DNA from: an uncultured Lachnospiraceae bacterium
GTDB lineage: Bacteria > Bacillota > Clostridia > Lachnospirales > Lachnospiraceae
Direction: 5' to 3'
Assembly (NCBI GenBank): GCA_946557105.1
Contig: CAMNSZ010000003.1
Coordinates: forward strand, 185,895-249,894
Length of the DNA: 64,000 nt
The notes beneath the pieces were generated by a model, which ran no database searches, was not told the origin of the DNA, and saw nothing but the letters and a program-made list of their open reading frames with translations. The position numbers and the translations under genes are program-made. Positions 54,982-63,986 of the stretch are shown piece by piece (the stretch's first letter is position 1; every line of letters starts with the position of its first letter).

Positions 54982-55336
54982 GGGGTAGTAAAGGTTTCGA
55001 CAGGGGTCTTGCAGCTGGAGAAGCTATCCGTATGCAATGCGTCAAATGGCAAAATTAAACTAAACGCTGAAGATAATTTAGCACTCGCAGCCTAATGGCT
55101 GCTGTCTGACCTATAGCACCTACACTATAGAATTCAGGCATCGATAATGTAGGAAACGACGTGACCTAAGCTTTGCAGTCATGGGCGTATTATGAAGCTA
55201 CCAAGACCGGAAGGATGTCAGCTTTCGTCCGGTGGAGGGAACAGATGGAGGCAGGCTCCATCGCTAATAACTGACTATGATAGTAGAAGTACAGGGAATG
55301 GGCTTTTGGACACGGGTTCGACTCCCGTCTACTCCA
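54982..55336 (+). ncRNA. ssrA: Transfer-messenger RNA (tmRNA)
   Basis: The 5' end GGGGTAG pairs with CTACTCC at the 3' end (55329-55335) to form the alanine-type acceptor stem, followed by discriminator A. The T-arm GACACGGGTTCGACTCCCGTC precedes it, and AAGGTTTCGACAGGGG is the conserved 5' domain. A tag reading frame ending D-N-L-A-L-A-A-stop spans to 55095; with resume at GCT 55066 the tag is AEDNLALAA. CCA is not encoded. With SmpB (51146) and RNase R (48960) it rescues stalled ribosomes and tags the product for proteolysis. Confidence 0.95.
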
Positions 55337-55342
55337 TTTTAA

Positions 55343-55376
55343 AGAATGCTTGAAAATATGATTTTCAGGCATTTTT
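55343..55376 (+). terminator. Terminator of ssrA
   Basis: AATGCTTGAAAAT pairs with ATTTTCAGGCATT (one G-U pair) and is followed by TTTTTTT. It begins 7 bases after the tmRNA. Confidence 0.9.
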
Positions 55377-55561
55377 TTGTGTATAAGGCTTTTTATTGTA
55401 ATTATTGCAGTGTTTTGCTTATAGGTTTATAATGAGGGGGATGAGTTTTAAGCGCTTCGGAGGATGAACCCGCTGAAAGGATTGCTGCAGGATTTTCTTT
55501 TTCTTTACCAAGAAGATGAAGCAAAACGAAAACACTAACAAATTATGAAAGGAACACGATT

Positions 55562-55975
55562 ATGAGCTATGATTTAATGGTCTTTGAGAAAACAAAAGCT
55601 CCCGGCACAAAAAAAGAATTTATGGCATGGTTTGAGAAACAAACGGAATGGAATGAAGAACATGACTATCAGTCCATCAATGTATCTTCCCCGGCGTTAC
55701 AAAACTGGTTTATGGAAATGAAAGATACATTCCCTCCAATGAACGGCGACTTTGCACCGGATGTAGATTTGCTTGACGAAGATGAAAATTTAGAACGTCA
55801 TGTGACAGATTACAGCATTGGTCGAGAAGTAATATATGCCGCATTTGCTTGGTCGGTAGCGGATGAAGCATATGACCTTATGCGAAAATTAGCGCAAAAA
55901 TATGAGGTTGGATTTTTTGATGTAAGTGGTAATAATGGCGATATAATTTTACCGAACGGAAATGTAATAGTATAA
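55562..55975 (+). CDS. Small cytosolic protein of unknown function
   Basis: The 137-residue acidic protein starts MSYDLMVFEKTKAPGTKKEF and contains FMAWFEKQTEWNEEHDY. It has no signal or membrane segment. A ribosome site GAAAGGAAC lies upstream. It resembles small proteins widely annotated as hypothetical in bacteria; some families of this size act as immunity proteins, but no toxin gene lies beside it, so I do not assign a role. The 185-base gap upstream holds the ssrA terminator and AT-rich sequence only. Confidence 0.75.
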   Translation: MSYDLMVFEKTKAPGTKKEFMAWFEKQTEWNEEHDYQSINVSSPALQNWFMEMKDTFPPMNGDFAPDVDLLDEDENLERHVTDYSIGREVIYAAFAWSVADEAYDLMRKLAQKYEVGFFDVSGNNGDIILPNGNVIV

Positions 55976-56034
55976 TGCAAAAAATTATATAGGGGAAATA
56001 GCAAAGCAAGCCGCGTCCGTCTTTGCTAATGGGT

Positions 56035-56071
56035 AATCGTAACCATCGGCTTAGCCGGTGGTTACGATTTT
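56035..56071. terminator. Bidirectional terminator
   Basis: AATCGTAACCATCGGC pairs with GCCGGTGGTTACGATT around the loop TTA (16 bp with one G-U pair), with a T-tract on the plus side. It lies between two convergent genes. Confidence 0.9.
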
Positions 56072-56107
56072 GTGAATATACAGAATAAATTAATTGGTGG
56101 AAGGTTT

Positions 56108-56299
56108 TTATTTTTGATTGCGTTCGCTTACAAACTGGTCTATAAGCCGTTTTACATCATCAACACAGGAACCGCAGACGGTTCCGGCGCCGGTGGCGGC
56201 TTGAACTTCTTCGAGGGTGCTTGCGCCGGCGTCAACGGCTTCTTTGATCATACCGTTTGTGACGGACATGCAATAACATACTATTTTATCTAGATTCAT
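56108..56299 (-). CDS. BFD-like [2Fe-2S] protein
   Basis: The 63-residue protein has four cysteines in the BFD/Fer2_BFD pattern: C8-x-C10 and C42-x2-C45 (VCYC and CGSC). Such small proteins carry a [2Fe-2S] cluster and either release iron from bacterioferritin or deliver clusters. An in-frame ATG at 56308 lies too close to AAAGGAG, so the ATG at 56299 is preferred. No ferritin gene is nearby. A TATAAT-like box is not evident on its upstream side. Confidence 0.85.
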   Translation of the reverse strand: MNLDKIVCYCMSVTNGMIKEAVDAGASTLEEVQAATGAGTVCGSCVDDVKRLIDQFVSERNQK

Positions 56300-56502
56300 A
56301 TGGTACATTCTCCTTTCTCGGATAGGATACGCAAAAATAAATTAAAATATTACCGATTGTATTGCCGCATTCATAGATGAATTCTAACGCCTTATTATGT
56401 GTCGTTAAGAAATTGGTTTTCTATTTTACTATTTTATAGTATAATTTATAAAAAATATTGGCGGTGTCCGTATTAAAGGGCAGGTTGACAGGAGGTCTTA
56501 CC

Positions 56503-57081
56503 ATGGAACTAAAGAATCAGACAGGAGCTTCGGTAGTGGAGGGATATTCCTTTTTTAATGAGGAGGATGCCAAGAAAGCTGCAAGCGAGCGTAAAAGAAT
56601 AGATTTTATCGAGGAAAGAATCGATTATTCTAAACCGGAGAGCGTTTTGACGATTTATAAAAAGGCAATACAGGAGAGAGTGTTTAAGACGCCGGTGGGG
56701 TTTCTTTATTTGAAAAATATGCAGGATTTTTTGATGGCACAGGCCGGAATAAATCACGAAGACGTGCCGCCGATTCCGTTATACCAGACCTTCGACGGCA
56801 CGCTCCGAAAGCAGACTGAGCCGACCCAGACCCGAATACGGCCCTCGGCAGAAAAGGACGAAAAACCTCAGCTTTTGACGGTATCCGTGGTGCTGAATGT
56901 AGTATTTGTTATCGCCATCATAGCTATGTTTGTAATTGCGCTCAAATCAGAGCAGCCGAATGTATTTAATTACGAGAAGGCTCTTGTCGACCGCTATGCA
57001 GGCTGGGAGCAGGAGTTGACGCAAAGAGAGCAGGCGGTTAGGGAAAAGGAGCGTCAGCTTTCAATCGAAGAAAATAAATAA
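56503..57081 (+). CDS. Single-pass membrane protein of unknown function
   Basis: The 192-residue protein has a soluble N-terminal region (about 1-115, with EEDAKKAASERKRIDFIEERI), one membrane helix (about 126-148) and a short C-terminal amphipathic/coiled region (EQELTQREQAVREKERQ). AGGAGGTC precedes ATG 56503. Upstream, TATAAT at 56440-56445 may be its -10. I do not recognise a named family. It may be oriented with the N-terminal domain in the cytosol. Confidence 0.7.
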   Translation: MELKNQTGASVVEGYSFFNEEDAKKAASERKRIDFIEERIDYSKPESVLTIYKKAIQERVFKTPVGFLYLKNMQDFLMAQAGINHEDVPPIPLYQTFDGTLRKQTEPTQTRIRPSAEKDEKPQLLTVSVVLNVVFVIAIIAMFVIALKSEQPNVFNYEKALVDRYAGWEQELTQREQAVREKERQLSIEENK

Positions 57082-57183
57082 TGTTTGATTTTCACAATTC
57101 CAACATAATTTTTGCTTATACTATGTTTAGGAAAGATTTCTGCCGACGCTGAATTACAGGCGTACGGCGGCATGGAGGATTCA

Positions 57184-57864
57184 ATGGACAGATTAAAGAT
57201 TCTTGTAGTGGATGACGAGAGCAGAATGCGTAAGTTGGTGCGGGATTTTTTGGTGAAAAGTAATTTTGAGGTGTTGGAAGCAGAGGACGGAGAACAGGCG
57301 GTGGACATGTTTTGTGCCGATAAGGATATTGCCTTGATTGTATTGGATGTCATGATGCCCAAAATGGACGGCTGGCAGGTGTGCAGAGAGGTGCGCTCCT
57401 ACTCCAGAGTGCCGATTATTATGTTGACTGCAAGGGGAGATGAACGGGATGAACTACAAGGCTTTCAGCTGGGAGTTGACGAGTATATTTCCAAACCGTT
57501 TAGTCCGAAAATTTTGGTGGCGCGTATCGAGGCAATTCTGCGCCGTACAAATCAACTGAACAAAGAGGAGATGCTAAGCTGCGGAGGTATCGTGGTGGAC
57601 AAGGCGGCGCATCAGGTATTGATAGATGGAACCGGTGTAGAGCTCAGCTATAAGGAATTTGAGCTTTTGACTTATTTTATGGAAAACAAAGGAATCGCGC
57701 TGTCCAGAGAAAAGATACTGAATAACGTCTGGAATTATGATTATTTCGGCGACGCCCGAACAATAGACACCCATGTGAAAAAGCTGCGCAGCAAGCTGGG
57801 CGGAAAAGGCGAACTGATTAAAACTATCTGGGGCATGGGTTATAAGCTGGAAGTGGATGAGTGA
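57184..57864 (+). CDS. OmpR/PhoB-type response regulator
   Basis: The 226-residue protein has a receiver domain with D10/D11, acceptor D55 (LIVLDVMMPKMDG), T82 and K104. A winged-helix DNA-binding domain follows (ELSYKEFELLTYFMENKG, REKILNNVWNYDYFGDARTIDTHVKKLRSKL). It starts at ATG 57184, five bases after GGAGG. It pairs with the sensor kinase after 150 bases. Target genes cannot be read from this window. Its last codons lie inside a tandem repeat. Confidence 0.93.
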   Translation: MDRLKILVVDDESRMRKLVRDFLVKSNFEVLEAEDGEQAVDMFCADKDIALIVLDVMMPKMDGWQVCREVRSYSRVPIIMLTARGDERDELQGFQLGVDEYISKPFSPKILVARIEAILRRTNQLNKEEMLSCGGIVVDKAAHQVLIDGTGVELSYKEFELLTYFMENKGIALSREKILNNVWNYDYFGDARTIDTHVKKLRSKLGGKGELIKTIWGMGYKLEVDE

Positions 57865-57973
57865 TGAAACCCCCATGCCCCATGGTATGGGTTATAAGCT
57901 GGAAGTGGATGAGTGATAAACCCCCCATGCCCCATGGTATGGGTTATAAGCTGGAAGTGGACGAGTGATGAAA
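57835..57973 (+). repeat. 52-bp tandem repeat that copies the 3' end of the response-regulator gene
   Basis: Units are 57835-57886 and 57887-57938, and a partial third unit covers 57939-57973. Each starts ATGGGTTATAAGCTGGAAGT and carries a GTGGATGAGTGATGA-type stop context, so each re-encodes MGYKLEVDE-stop. Between copies, CCATGCCCCATGG can form a small hairpin. Confidence 0.95.
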
Positions 57974-58014
57974 ATAAATAAGCGAGCAGTCAGGAGATTG
58001 AAGTAAGGAAGGGC

Positions 58015-59493
58015 ATGATTATTGATATGAAACCTTCTATCAGAAGACAATTTGCATTAATTTTTATAGGGCTGATGGCAGGAACAATATTGCTGTGTTG
58101 GCTGATAAATAATCTGTTTTTAGAGGAATACTACATTAGGAGTAAGAGACAGGTTATTTATGATGCCTATAACACTATTAGTCTGGCGGCAAACAGTGAC
58201 AGTTATGATACGGATGAGTTTCAGGGAAAGCTTAACGATGTGTGTAATAGATATAATATTACTGTCTGCGTGATGGATGCCAATTCTCAGACAAAATATG
58301 TTTCCGTCAATGGCGGAGAGCAGCTGGAGCTGCGCTTAGTAGGATATATTTTAGGGCTTCCTATGGAAGAGGTGCGGATTGAGGAGCAGGGTGAGGACTA
58401 TCGAATTCAAAGAACCGGGCAGGCGGGTAATGAGTATTTTGAAATGTACGGACGCCTTAATTCGGGGATTTCCTTTATTATGCAGACTCCCATAGAAAGT
58501 ATCAGGGAGAGCGTGGATATTGCCAACCGTTTTTTCTTTTATGCAGGCTGTTTGGGCAGTATAGCAGGAGGAATTATTATCTGGTTTGTGTCACGCAAGA
58601 TTACCAAGCCTATTTTGGAGCTAAGCAGCATTTCGGAGAGAATGGTACATTTGGATTTTGAGGCGAAATATCAGGAGCGTGCCCGCAATGAAGTGGATTT
58701 GCTGGGAGAAAATATCAATAAATTATCGGAATCGCTGGAGAGGGCGATTTCTGATTTAAAGACGGCTAATAACGAGCTGCAAAAGGATATTGAGAAAAAG
58801 GAAAAAATTGACGAGATGCGTAAAGAGTTTCTGGCGAACGTGTCTCATGAATTAAAGACTCCCATAGCCCTTATTCAGGGCTATGCCGAGGGGTTGAGTG
58901 AGGGAATTAACGAGGACCCGGATAGCCGCTCCTTTTACTGTGAGGTCATCATGGATGAAGCCGCAAAGATGAATAATATGGTGAAGAAGCTTTTGACCCT
59001 GAATCAGTTGGAGTTCGGAAATGACGTTGTGAGCATGGAGCGTTTTGATATAGTGTCACTGATAAAAAATTATATTCAGTCTGCGGCTATCCTGACACGG
59101 CAGAATGAGATAGAGGTAAGGATGGAGGATTATGCGCCCGTCTACGTCTGGGCTGACGAGTTCAAGACAGAGGAGGTGTTCATGAACTATTTTTCCAATG
59201 CGGTAAATCATTGTTCGGGAGAGCGCTTTATTGAAATTAAGGTACAGTCCGCCATGGGTCGTGTGAGGGTCTCAGTGTTTAACACAGGACAACCAATTCC
59301 AAGGGAGTCAATTGAGCGTATTTGGGATAAATTCTACAAGGTAGACAAGGCGCGAACGAGAGAGTACGGAGGCAGTGGTGTAGGACTGTCCATCGTGAAA
59401 GCAATCATGGATTCCATGAATCAGGGCTTTGGAGTGGAAAACTATCAAAATGGTGTTTTATTCTGGTTTGAGCTGGAGGCGGTAGAGGATTAG
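58015..59493 (+). CDS. Sensor histidine kinase
   Basis: The 492-residue kinase has membrane helices at about 15-37 and 172-195 that flank an extracytoplasmic sensor. A HAMP segment (about 196-248), HisKA with phospho-acceptor H278 (FLANVSHELKTP) and an HATPase domain (NYFSNAVNHC, and GGSGVGLSIVKAIMD) follow. It phosphorylates the upstream response regulator. The ATG at 58015 follows AAGGAAGGG; an ATG at 58027 is less well spaced. The signal is unknown. Confidence 0.93.
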   Translation: MIIDMKPSIRRQFALIFIGLMAGTILLCWLINNLFLEEYYIRSKRQVIYDAYNTISLAANSDSYDTDEFQGKLNDVCNRYNITVCVMDANSQTKYVSVNGGEQLELRLVGYILGLPMEEVRIEEQGEDYRIQRTGQAGNEYFEMYGRLNSGISFIMQTPIESIRESVDIANRFFFYAGCLGSIAGGIIIWFVSRKITKPILELSSISERMVHLDFEAKYQERARNEVDLLGENINKLSESLERAISDLKTANNELQKDIEKKEKIDEMRKEFLANVSHELKTPIALIQGYAEGLSEGINEDPDSRSFYCEVIMDEAAKMNNMVKKLLTLNQLEFGNDVVSMERFDIVSLIKNYIQSAAILTRQNEIEVRMEDYAPVYVWADEFKTEEVFMNYFSNAVNHCSGERFIEIKVQSAMGRVRVSVFNTGQPIPRESIERIWDKFYKVDKARTREYGGSGVGLSIVKAIMDSMNQGFGVENYQNGVLFWFELEAVED

Positions 59494-59527
59494 AGGCGTG
59501 GGATAATGCCTAAGGACGGAGATTAAT

Positions 59528-60811
59528 ATGAGAGATGAGATAAAGGAAGAAAATTTAATAAAGGTTCTTTTGGTAGGAGTGGATACCGGCGAGGAGCAGG
59601 ATTTTGAGCGCTCTATGGACGAGCTGAAGAGTCTGGCTGAGGCTTGTGATAAACAGGTGACAGGAATCATCACACAGAAGCTGGATATGGTGAATAAAGC
59701 CTTATACATTGGCAGCGGTAAGGTGAAGGAGGTAAAGGAATTCGCGGCTGAATGCGAGGCGCAGGAGATAGTTTTTGACAATTCGCTTTCGCCTTCTCAG
59801 ATACGCAATTTAGGCAGGGAGTTGGAATTGCCCATTTTGGACAGGACAAATTTGATTTTGGATATTTTCGCAATCAGGGCAAAGACGAAGGAGGCAAAGC
59901 TGCAGGTTGAAACGGCAAGACTTCAGTATATGCTGCCCAGACTGGTGGGAATGCATGAGGCGTTAAGCAGGCAGGGTGGCGCCAGCGGGAGTATGAGTAA
60001 TAAGGGAACAGGTGAGACAAAGCTGGAGCTTGACAGAAGAAAAATTGAACATCGTATCAGCGAGCTGAAAAGAGAGCTGGAGGCCATAGCAGGGAACAGA
60101 GTTACCCAGAGAAAGAAACGGAGCGGTTCGCGTATACCTCAGGTGGCTTTGGTTGGTTATACAAATGCCGGTAAATCAACGGTGATGAATCATATGGTAC
60201 AACGCTATGGCAGCAGTCCGGAGAAGACGGTTATGGAAAGGGATATGCTGTTTGCCACTCTGGAGACCAGCGTGAGAAGTATAGAGACGGGGGATAACAG
60301 ACCCTTCTTTTTGGCGGATACGGTCGGCTTTATTCATAAGCTTCCCCACGGCCTGATTAAAGCCTTCCAATCAACTTTGGAGGAAGTAAAATATGCCGAT
60401 TTACTTGTTCAGGTGGTGGATTTTTCCGATGAAAATTACAGACAGCAGATGGAGGTGACCGCGCAGACCTTAAAAGAGCTTGGAGCAGGGAACATTTCAC
60501 AGATTATAGTATATAATAAGGCGGACAAACGGCAGTGGGATAATCTGCCTAGGGTGAAGGAAAATCAAATTTATATGGCGGCTGCACTTGACGCCGGAAT
60601 AGAGGAGCTTGCGGAATTAATAAAGCGCAGGCTGTATGCCGGAGACGTGGAATGCTTTTTTATAATCCCTTATGACAGGGGTGACGTGGTATCTTATTTT
60701 ATGGAAAATGCCAGTGTGTTGGAGCGGGAATATCGGGCAGAGGGAATTTGGCTTCATGTAAGTTGTCGCAGTCAGGATATGGCAAAGTATAATATATTTA
60801 GAGAGAATTAG
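59528..60811 (+). CDS. hflX: Ribosome-splitting GTPase HflX
   Basis: The 427-residue protein has an N-terminal HflX domain (GSGKVKEVKEFAAECEAQEIVFDNSLSPSQIRNLG, DRTNLILDIFAIRAKTKEAKLQVE) and a C-terminal G domain with GYTNAGKST, DTVGFIHKLPHGLI and NKAD. HflX dissociates stalled 70S ribosomes under stress. It fits with the ribosome-rescue genes ssrA and smpB in this window, though it is not in their operon. The ATG follows GGAG. Confidence 0.96.
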   Translation: MRDEIKEENLIKVLLVGVDTGEEQDFERSMDELKSLAEACDKQVTGIITQKLDMVNKALYIGSGKVKEVKEFAAECEAQEIVFDNSLSPSQIRNLGRELELPILDRTNLILDIFAIRAKTKEAKLQVETARLQYMLPRLVGMHEALSRQGGASGSMSNKGTGETKLELDRRKIEHRISELKRELEAIAGNRVTQRKKRSGSRIPQVALVGYTNAGKSTVMNHMVQRYGSSPEKTVMERDMLFATLETSVRSIETGDNRPFFLADTVGFIHKLPHGLIKAFQSTLEEVKYADLLVQVVDFSDENYRQQMEVTAQTLKELGAGNISQIIVYNKADKRQWDNLPRVKENQIYMAAALDAGIEELAELIKRRLYAGDVECFFIIPYDRGDVVSYFMENASVLEREYRAEGIWLHVSCRSQDMAKYNIFREN

Positions 60812-60880
60812 TACCGGTAGGAAATATGCTTCGGACTATTATTATATAATATAAAGATTGGCAGGCGGGAGATTTACAGG

Positions 60881-62986
60881 ATGGAATATCAGGGTAAAGA
60901 CGAAAAACTACAGCTGGCGGGTGGAAAGCTAGAGCGTTTAGAACAGCAGGTACAGCAGCTGTTGTTGGAATCTAAGGATGCTGCGTTTACGGAATATTTA
61001 AGAGGGCTTATCGGAAGGGTCCGCAGTCAGATATACCAGACGGACTTACTGCAGGATGAGCTTGAGCGTTTCTATAAGGTTTATTTGCAGAGAATGGAAC
61101 AGAAGGCGAAAGAGGAGGAAAACGCGGGAAGGTCGCAGCCTTTGGCTATATGTCCGCCGGTTGCAATGCAATATGAAGCATCACAGGCTCCTAAAGCAAT
61201 TGAGATGCCATGTAATGCCATGCCCAAGCTGCCCGTGAAGAAAAACGCAAAATCTGCCACAGCCATGACAGCGTTAAGCGCCGTGGGAGGCGTATTTATA
61301 CTGATAGCGTTGTTCTTCTTGGGAATGACTGTCAAAAATGGTCTTGTCAAGGGCATCGGAATGTACATAGTATCTTTGACAGCGTTGCTCGTATCCGAGA
61401 TTTTTATATATCGAAAATATCCGAAGCCGGGAGTAATACTCTCTGCATTCTCTGTTGTAGGGTTATATTTGGCTACAATGTTCAATTATGGGTCTTTTCA
61501 TAATTGTGATTTTTGGAGTACGCTTATTATAATTTTGACTTTATCCGTGGTAATGATTGTGATAAGCAAAAGGAAAAACTCGGCTTTTTATCGTGTGTTA
61601 GGGATGTCAACCTGTTATTTATGCATGTTTTCCCTGCAGTGGGTGTTTACGGACGACAAGTTAATTGCATTGTTAGTATTTTATTTCTTTATGAATGCTT
61701 TATGTATTCTGTTTCCCGTAAAATTACATAATACCAGCGTTAATCTGACGCAGATGTGCCTGAATATGTTGTTTTCCTGTACGATATTAATGCGTCCGGA
61801 GGATTATGGAACGGCGCCCATAATTTCTCTCATATTTTTAGGGGGAGCAATACTGGTTCATCAGCTTCTTTTGATTATACAGGTGCGTTATCAGCGGAAG
61901 GAAGCAGCGTTGGGAAAAGCAGTGGACAATGTAGGACTTCTGACTGTCTATTGGCTGGGAATTATATTTTATAGTAATTTATGCTGTGTATTGTGTGAAG
62001 CAAGCTTTTGGATGCGTAACGGAAGTATGCTTGTGGTTGCATTGCTTTGCTTTTTGAGCTTTGTAGTGCTGCGTGGAGGAAGTGAAAAATGGTATAGCTA
62101 CTACTTTTTGAATATAGCCGCGTTTCTCGTATATTGCTCCGTGGACACAGAGGCAGAGTGGTGTATGGCGGTTATGCTGCTTACGGCCAAGCTGTTATCG
62201 CTCACTGGAGAAAAGGTCCTTAGAGTAAGTGAGGCGTTTATTACAGCCGCTTCCTGCGTGATGCTGTTTATATGTATGGATAAATATCCCGGGGGCTTCG
62301 TTTTATGTGCCGTCATATTGTTGAGTGTGTTATTTACAAGACATACACAGACCTTTTATGAATGTATTGCGACCTTTACGGTAGCGCTTTTTGCCGGAAT
62401 TCATTTGGGAGATGTGGACACCCTGATTCTGCCGTTCTTATCAGGGCTGTTGTTTGCGGCTCAGCTTTTGTTTAACAGTGTAAAGCGTTTTAGGGGGAAA
62501 AATATTCTGGTATTTAATATTCTAATATGGATTTGTCAGGGCATATGCTGTTTTATGTTGGGCTGTTTTGAGTTCGCAAATGAGTATTTGGGCTATTTTT
62601 GTGTATTGATATTTGGCGTGGCAACCGTTATACTGATATTTAGAGATAAGTATGATTTAGCCTTTAAGGGTAAATATTTGGTGCTGGCATTCTATCTTTC
62701 TTACATGACGTTAATTTTGAAAACGCCTGCCTCAATCAACAATAGCATTTTACTGATATTAATTGCGTTGGTTAGTATAGGAACAGGATTTGTATGGCAT
62801 AGAAAAGAAATAAGGATATATGGGCTGGTGCTTTCTTTACTTGTGTGTGGTAAAATAGTATTATATGATTATTGGGGAATTCCCATACTGCAAAGGCTGG
62901 CGTTATTTTTTGCAGCAGGGGCTATCGCACTGATTATTACAGGAATTTATATTGTACTGGAAAAGAAAAATAATATGATAAGGTGA
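60881..62986 (+). CDS. Large polytopic membrane protein of unknown function (DUF2157/DUF2339-like)
   Basis: The 701-residue protein has an N-terminal cytosolic coiled-coil region (about 1-75) and a Pro/Ala/Lys linker. Roughly 18-20 membrane helices arranged in pairs follow from about residue 125 (TALSAVGGVFILIALFFLGMT). This layout matches DUF2157/DUF2339-type membrane proteins, which lack a known function. No catalytic motif is visible. It overlaps the next gene's upstream region and is probably co-transcribed with the downstream lipoprotein. Confidence 0.75.
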   Translation: MEYQGKDEKLQLAGGKLERLEQQVQQLLLESKDAAFTEYLRGLIGRVRSQIYQTDLLQDELERFYKVYLQRMEQKAKEEENAGRSQPLAICPPVAMQYEASQAPKAIEMPCNAMPKLPVKKNAKSATAMTALSAVGGVFILIALFFLGMTVKNGLVKGIGMYIVSLTALLVSEIFIYRKYPKPGVILSAFSVVGLYLATMFNYGSFHNCDFWSTLIIILTLSVVMIVISKRKNSAFYRVLGMSTCYLCMFSLQWVFTDDKLIALLVFYFFMNALCILFPVKLHNTSVNLTQMCLNMLFSCTILMRPEDYGTAPIISLIFLGGAILVHQLLLIIQVRYQRKEAALGKAVDNVGLLTVYWLGIIFYSNLCCVLCEASFWMRNGSMLVVALLCFLSFVVLRGGSEKWYSYYFLNIAAFLVYCSVDTEAEWCMAVMLLTAKLLSLTGEKVLRVSEAFITAASCVMLFICMDKYPGGFVLCAVILLSVLFTRHTQTFYECIATFTVALFAGIHLGDVDTLILPFLSGLLFAAQLLFNSVKRFRGKNILVFNILIWICQGICCFMLGCFEFANEYLGYFCVLIFGVATVILIFRDKYDLAFKGKYLVLAFYLSYMTLILKTPASINNSILLILIALVSIGTGFVWHRKEIRIYGLVLSLLVCGKIVLYDYWGIPILQRLALFFAAGAIALIITGIYIVLEKKNNMIR

Positions 62987-62997
62987 GTGGAGTGTAT

Positions 62998-63744
62998 ATG
63001 AGACTGAGTAAAAGAAACTGCGTTTTAATTTTAAGCTTAATTATGATTCTTATGACCGGCTGTGGAAGCGCCATGCAGGAGGTGACGGACGAGCAGATGA
63101 ATTTAATCGGAGAATATGCAGCCGTCCAGCTTTTAAAGTATGATGCGAACAGCAGAAGCCGCCTTGTAGATTCCGAGCTTATGGAGAAAGAGGAGAAAAG
63201 GCAGGCGGCTTGGGAGGCGGCAAGAGAAAAGAAACCTGCGTCTACGCCAAAGCCGGAAGGCATGGGAGCGGTAGATGACACGCCTGTTGTGGGAGTAGGA
63301 ATAATAGAAAATCAAGGAATTGCTACATTGGAGGAATATTATGACCTGCCGCAGGGGCTGAGTTTGACATATAGCGGTTATCAGGTGTGTGAAAGCTATC
63401 CGCAGGAAGGCGAAGAAGGGGTCTTTAGTCTGGACGCTTCGGAGGGCAAAAAGCTATTGGTACTAAGCTTCCGGATAGAAAATGCCACAGAAAACGATCA
63501 GGCTGTGGATTTGTTTTCAAAAGCAGGACAACAAAAAATTACCGTGAACGGTGATTATATTCGTAATGCATTAACTACAATGCTGCTAAATGATATTTCA
63601 ACTTATGAAAATACACTTTCGGCAAACAGCGGCGAAGAACTGGTTTTGTTGGTGGAGGTTGAACAGGCGGTAACAAATAGCATTGATTCCATAGTCGTTA
63701 ATTTTAAGAATGAATCAAAAGCCTTTACAATTCAGGCCCTTTAA
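62998..63744 (+). CDS. Lipoprotein of unknown function
   Basis: The 248-residue protein has a lipoprotein signal with lipobox MTGC (C22). An Ala/Lys/Glu-rich helical stretch (about 52-80) is followed by a C-terminal beta-rich domain (LLVLSFRIENATENDQAVDLFS, ELVLLVEVEQAV) that resembles extracellular DUF4352-type immunoglobulin-like domains. ATG 62998 is preferred to GTG 62983 because GGAG lies five bases before it. It is probably co-transcribed with the preceding membrane protein. Confidence 0.8.
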   Translation: MRLSKRNCVLILSLIMILMTGCGSAMQEVTDEQMNLIGEYAAVQLLKYDANSRSRLVDSELMEKEEKRQAAWEAAREKKPASTPKPEGMGAVDDTPVVGVGIIENQGIATLEEYYDLPQGLSLTYSGYQVCESYPQEGEEGVFSLDASEGKKLLVLSFRIENATENDQAVDLFSKAGQQKITVNGDYIRNALTTMLLNDISTYENTLSANSGEELVLLVEVEQAVTNSIDSIVVNFKNESKAFTIQAL

Positions 63745-63853
63745 GAGACAATGTCAAATATGGAAAATAAGCCTAAATAAAAGAATACTCTATGCACAAG
63801 CTCTTAAAACAGGGCGATAACAAAGCCCCTTAATAAATTTTATATAATTAATG

Positions 63854-63882
63854 TTGACAACAGGATTTGACAATGGTATACT
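63854..63882 (+). promoter_or_regulatory. Consensus sigma-A promoter P1 (probable rRNA operon)
   Basis: TTGACA (63854-63859), 17-base spacer, TATACT (63877-63882). It is followed about 100 bases later by a second consensus promoter. From 63745 to here only AT-rich sequence is seen, with a weak hairpin (AGGGC/GCCCCTT near 63813-63831) after the lipoprotein gene. Confidence 0.8.
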
Positions 63883-63957
63883 CAATTTCGTTGTCGAATA
63901 AATTTCTAAAGACAGCAGAATGACTTGTAAAAAAGTCGAAAAAGTTAAAAAAAGTAG

Positions 63958-63986
63958 TTGACAAAAGGAAGAGGCCGTGGTAATAT
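63958..63986 (+). promoter_or_regulatory. Consensus sigma-A promoter P2 (probable rRNA operon)
   Basis: TTGACA (63958-63963), 17-base spacer, TAATAT (63981-63986), followed by AACAGAGTTGCCGC at the window edge. Spacing, upstream A-tracts and the GC-rich stretch before the -10 resemble Lachnospiraceae rRNA operon promoters. Confidence 0.8.

Noticed and set aside
57835..57973. CRISPR-like array
   Set aside because: The direct repeats are contiguous copies of gene end and spacer with no unique spacers; it is a simple tandem duplication.
63813..63831. Terminator after the last lipoprotein gene
   Set aside because: The stem AGGGC/GCCCCTT is short and not followed by a T-tract, so it was not listed as a terminator.
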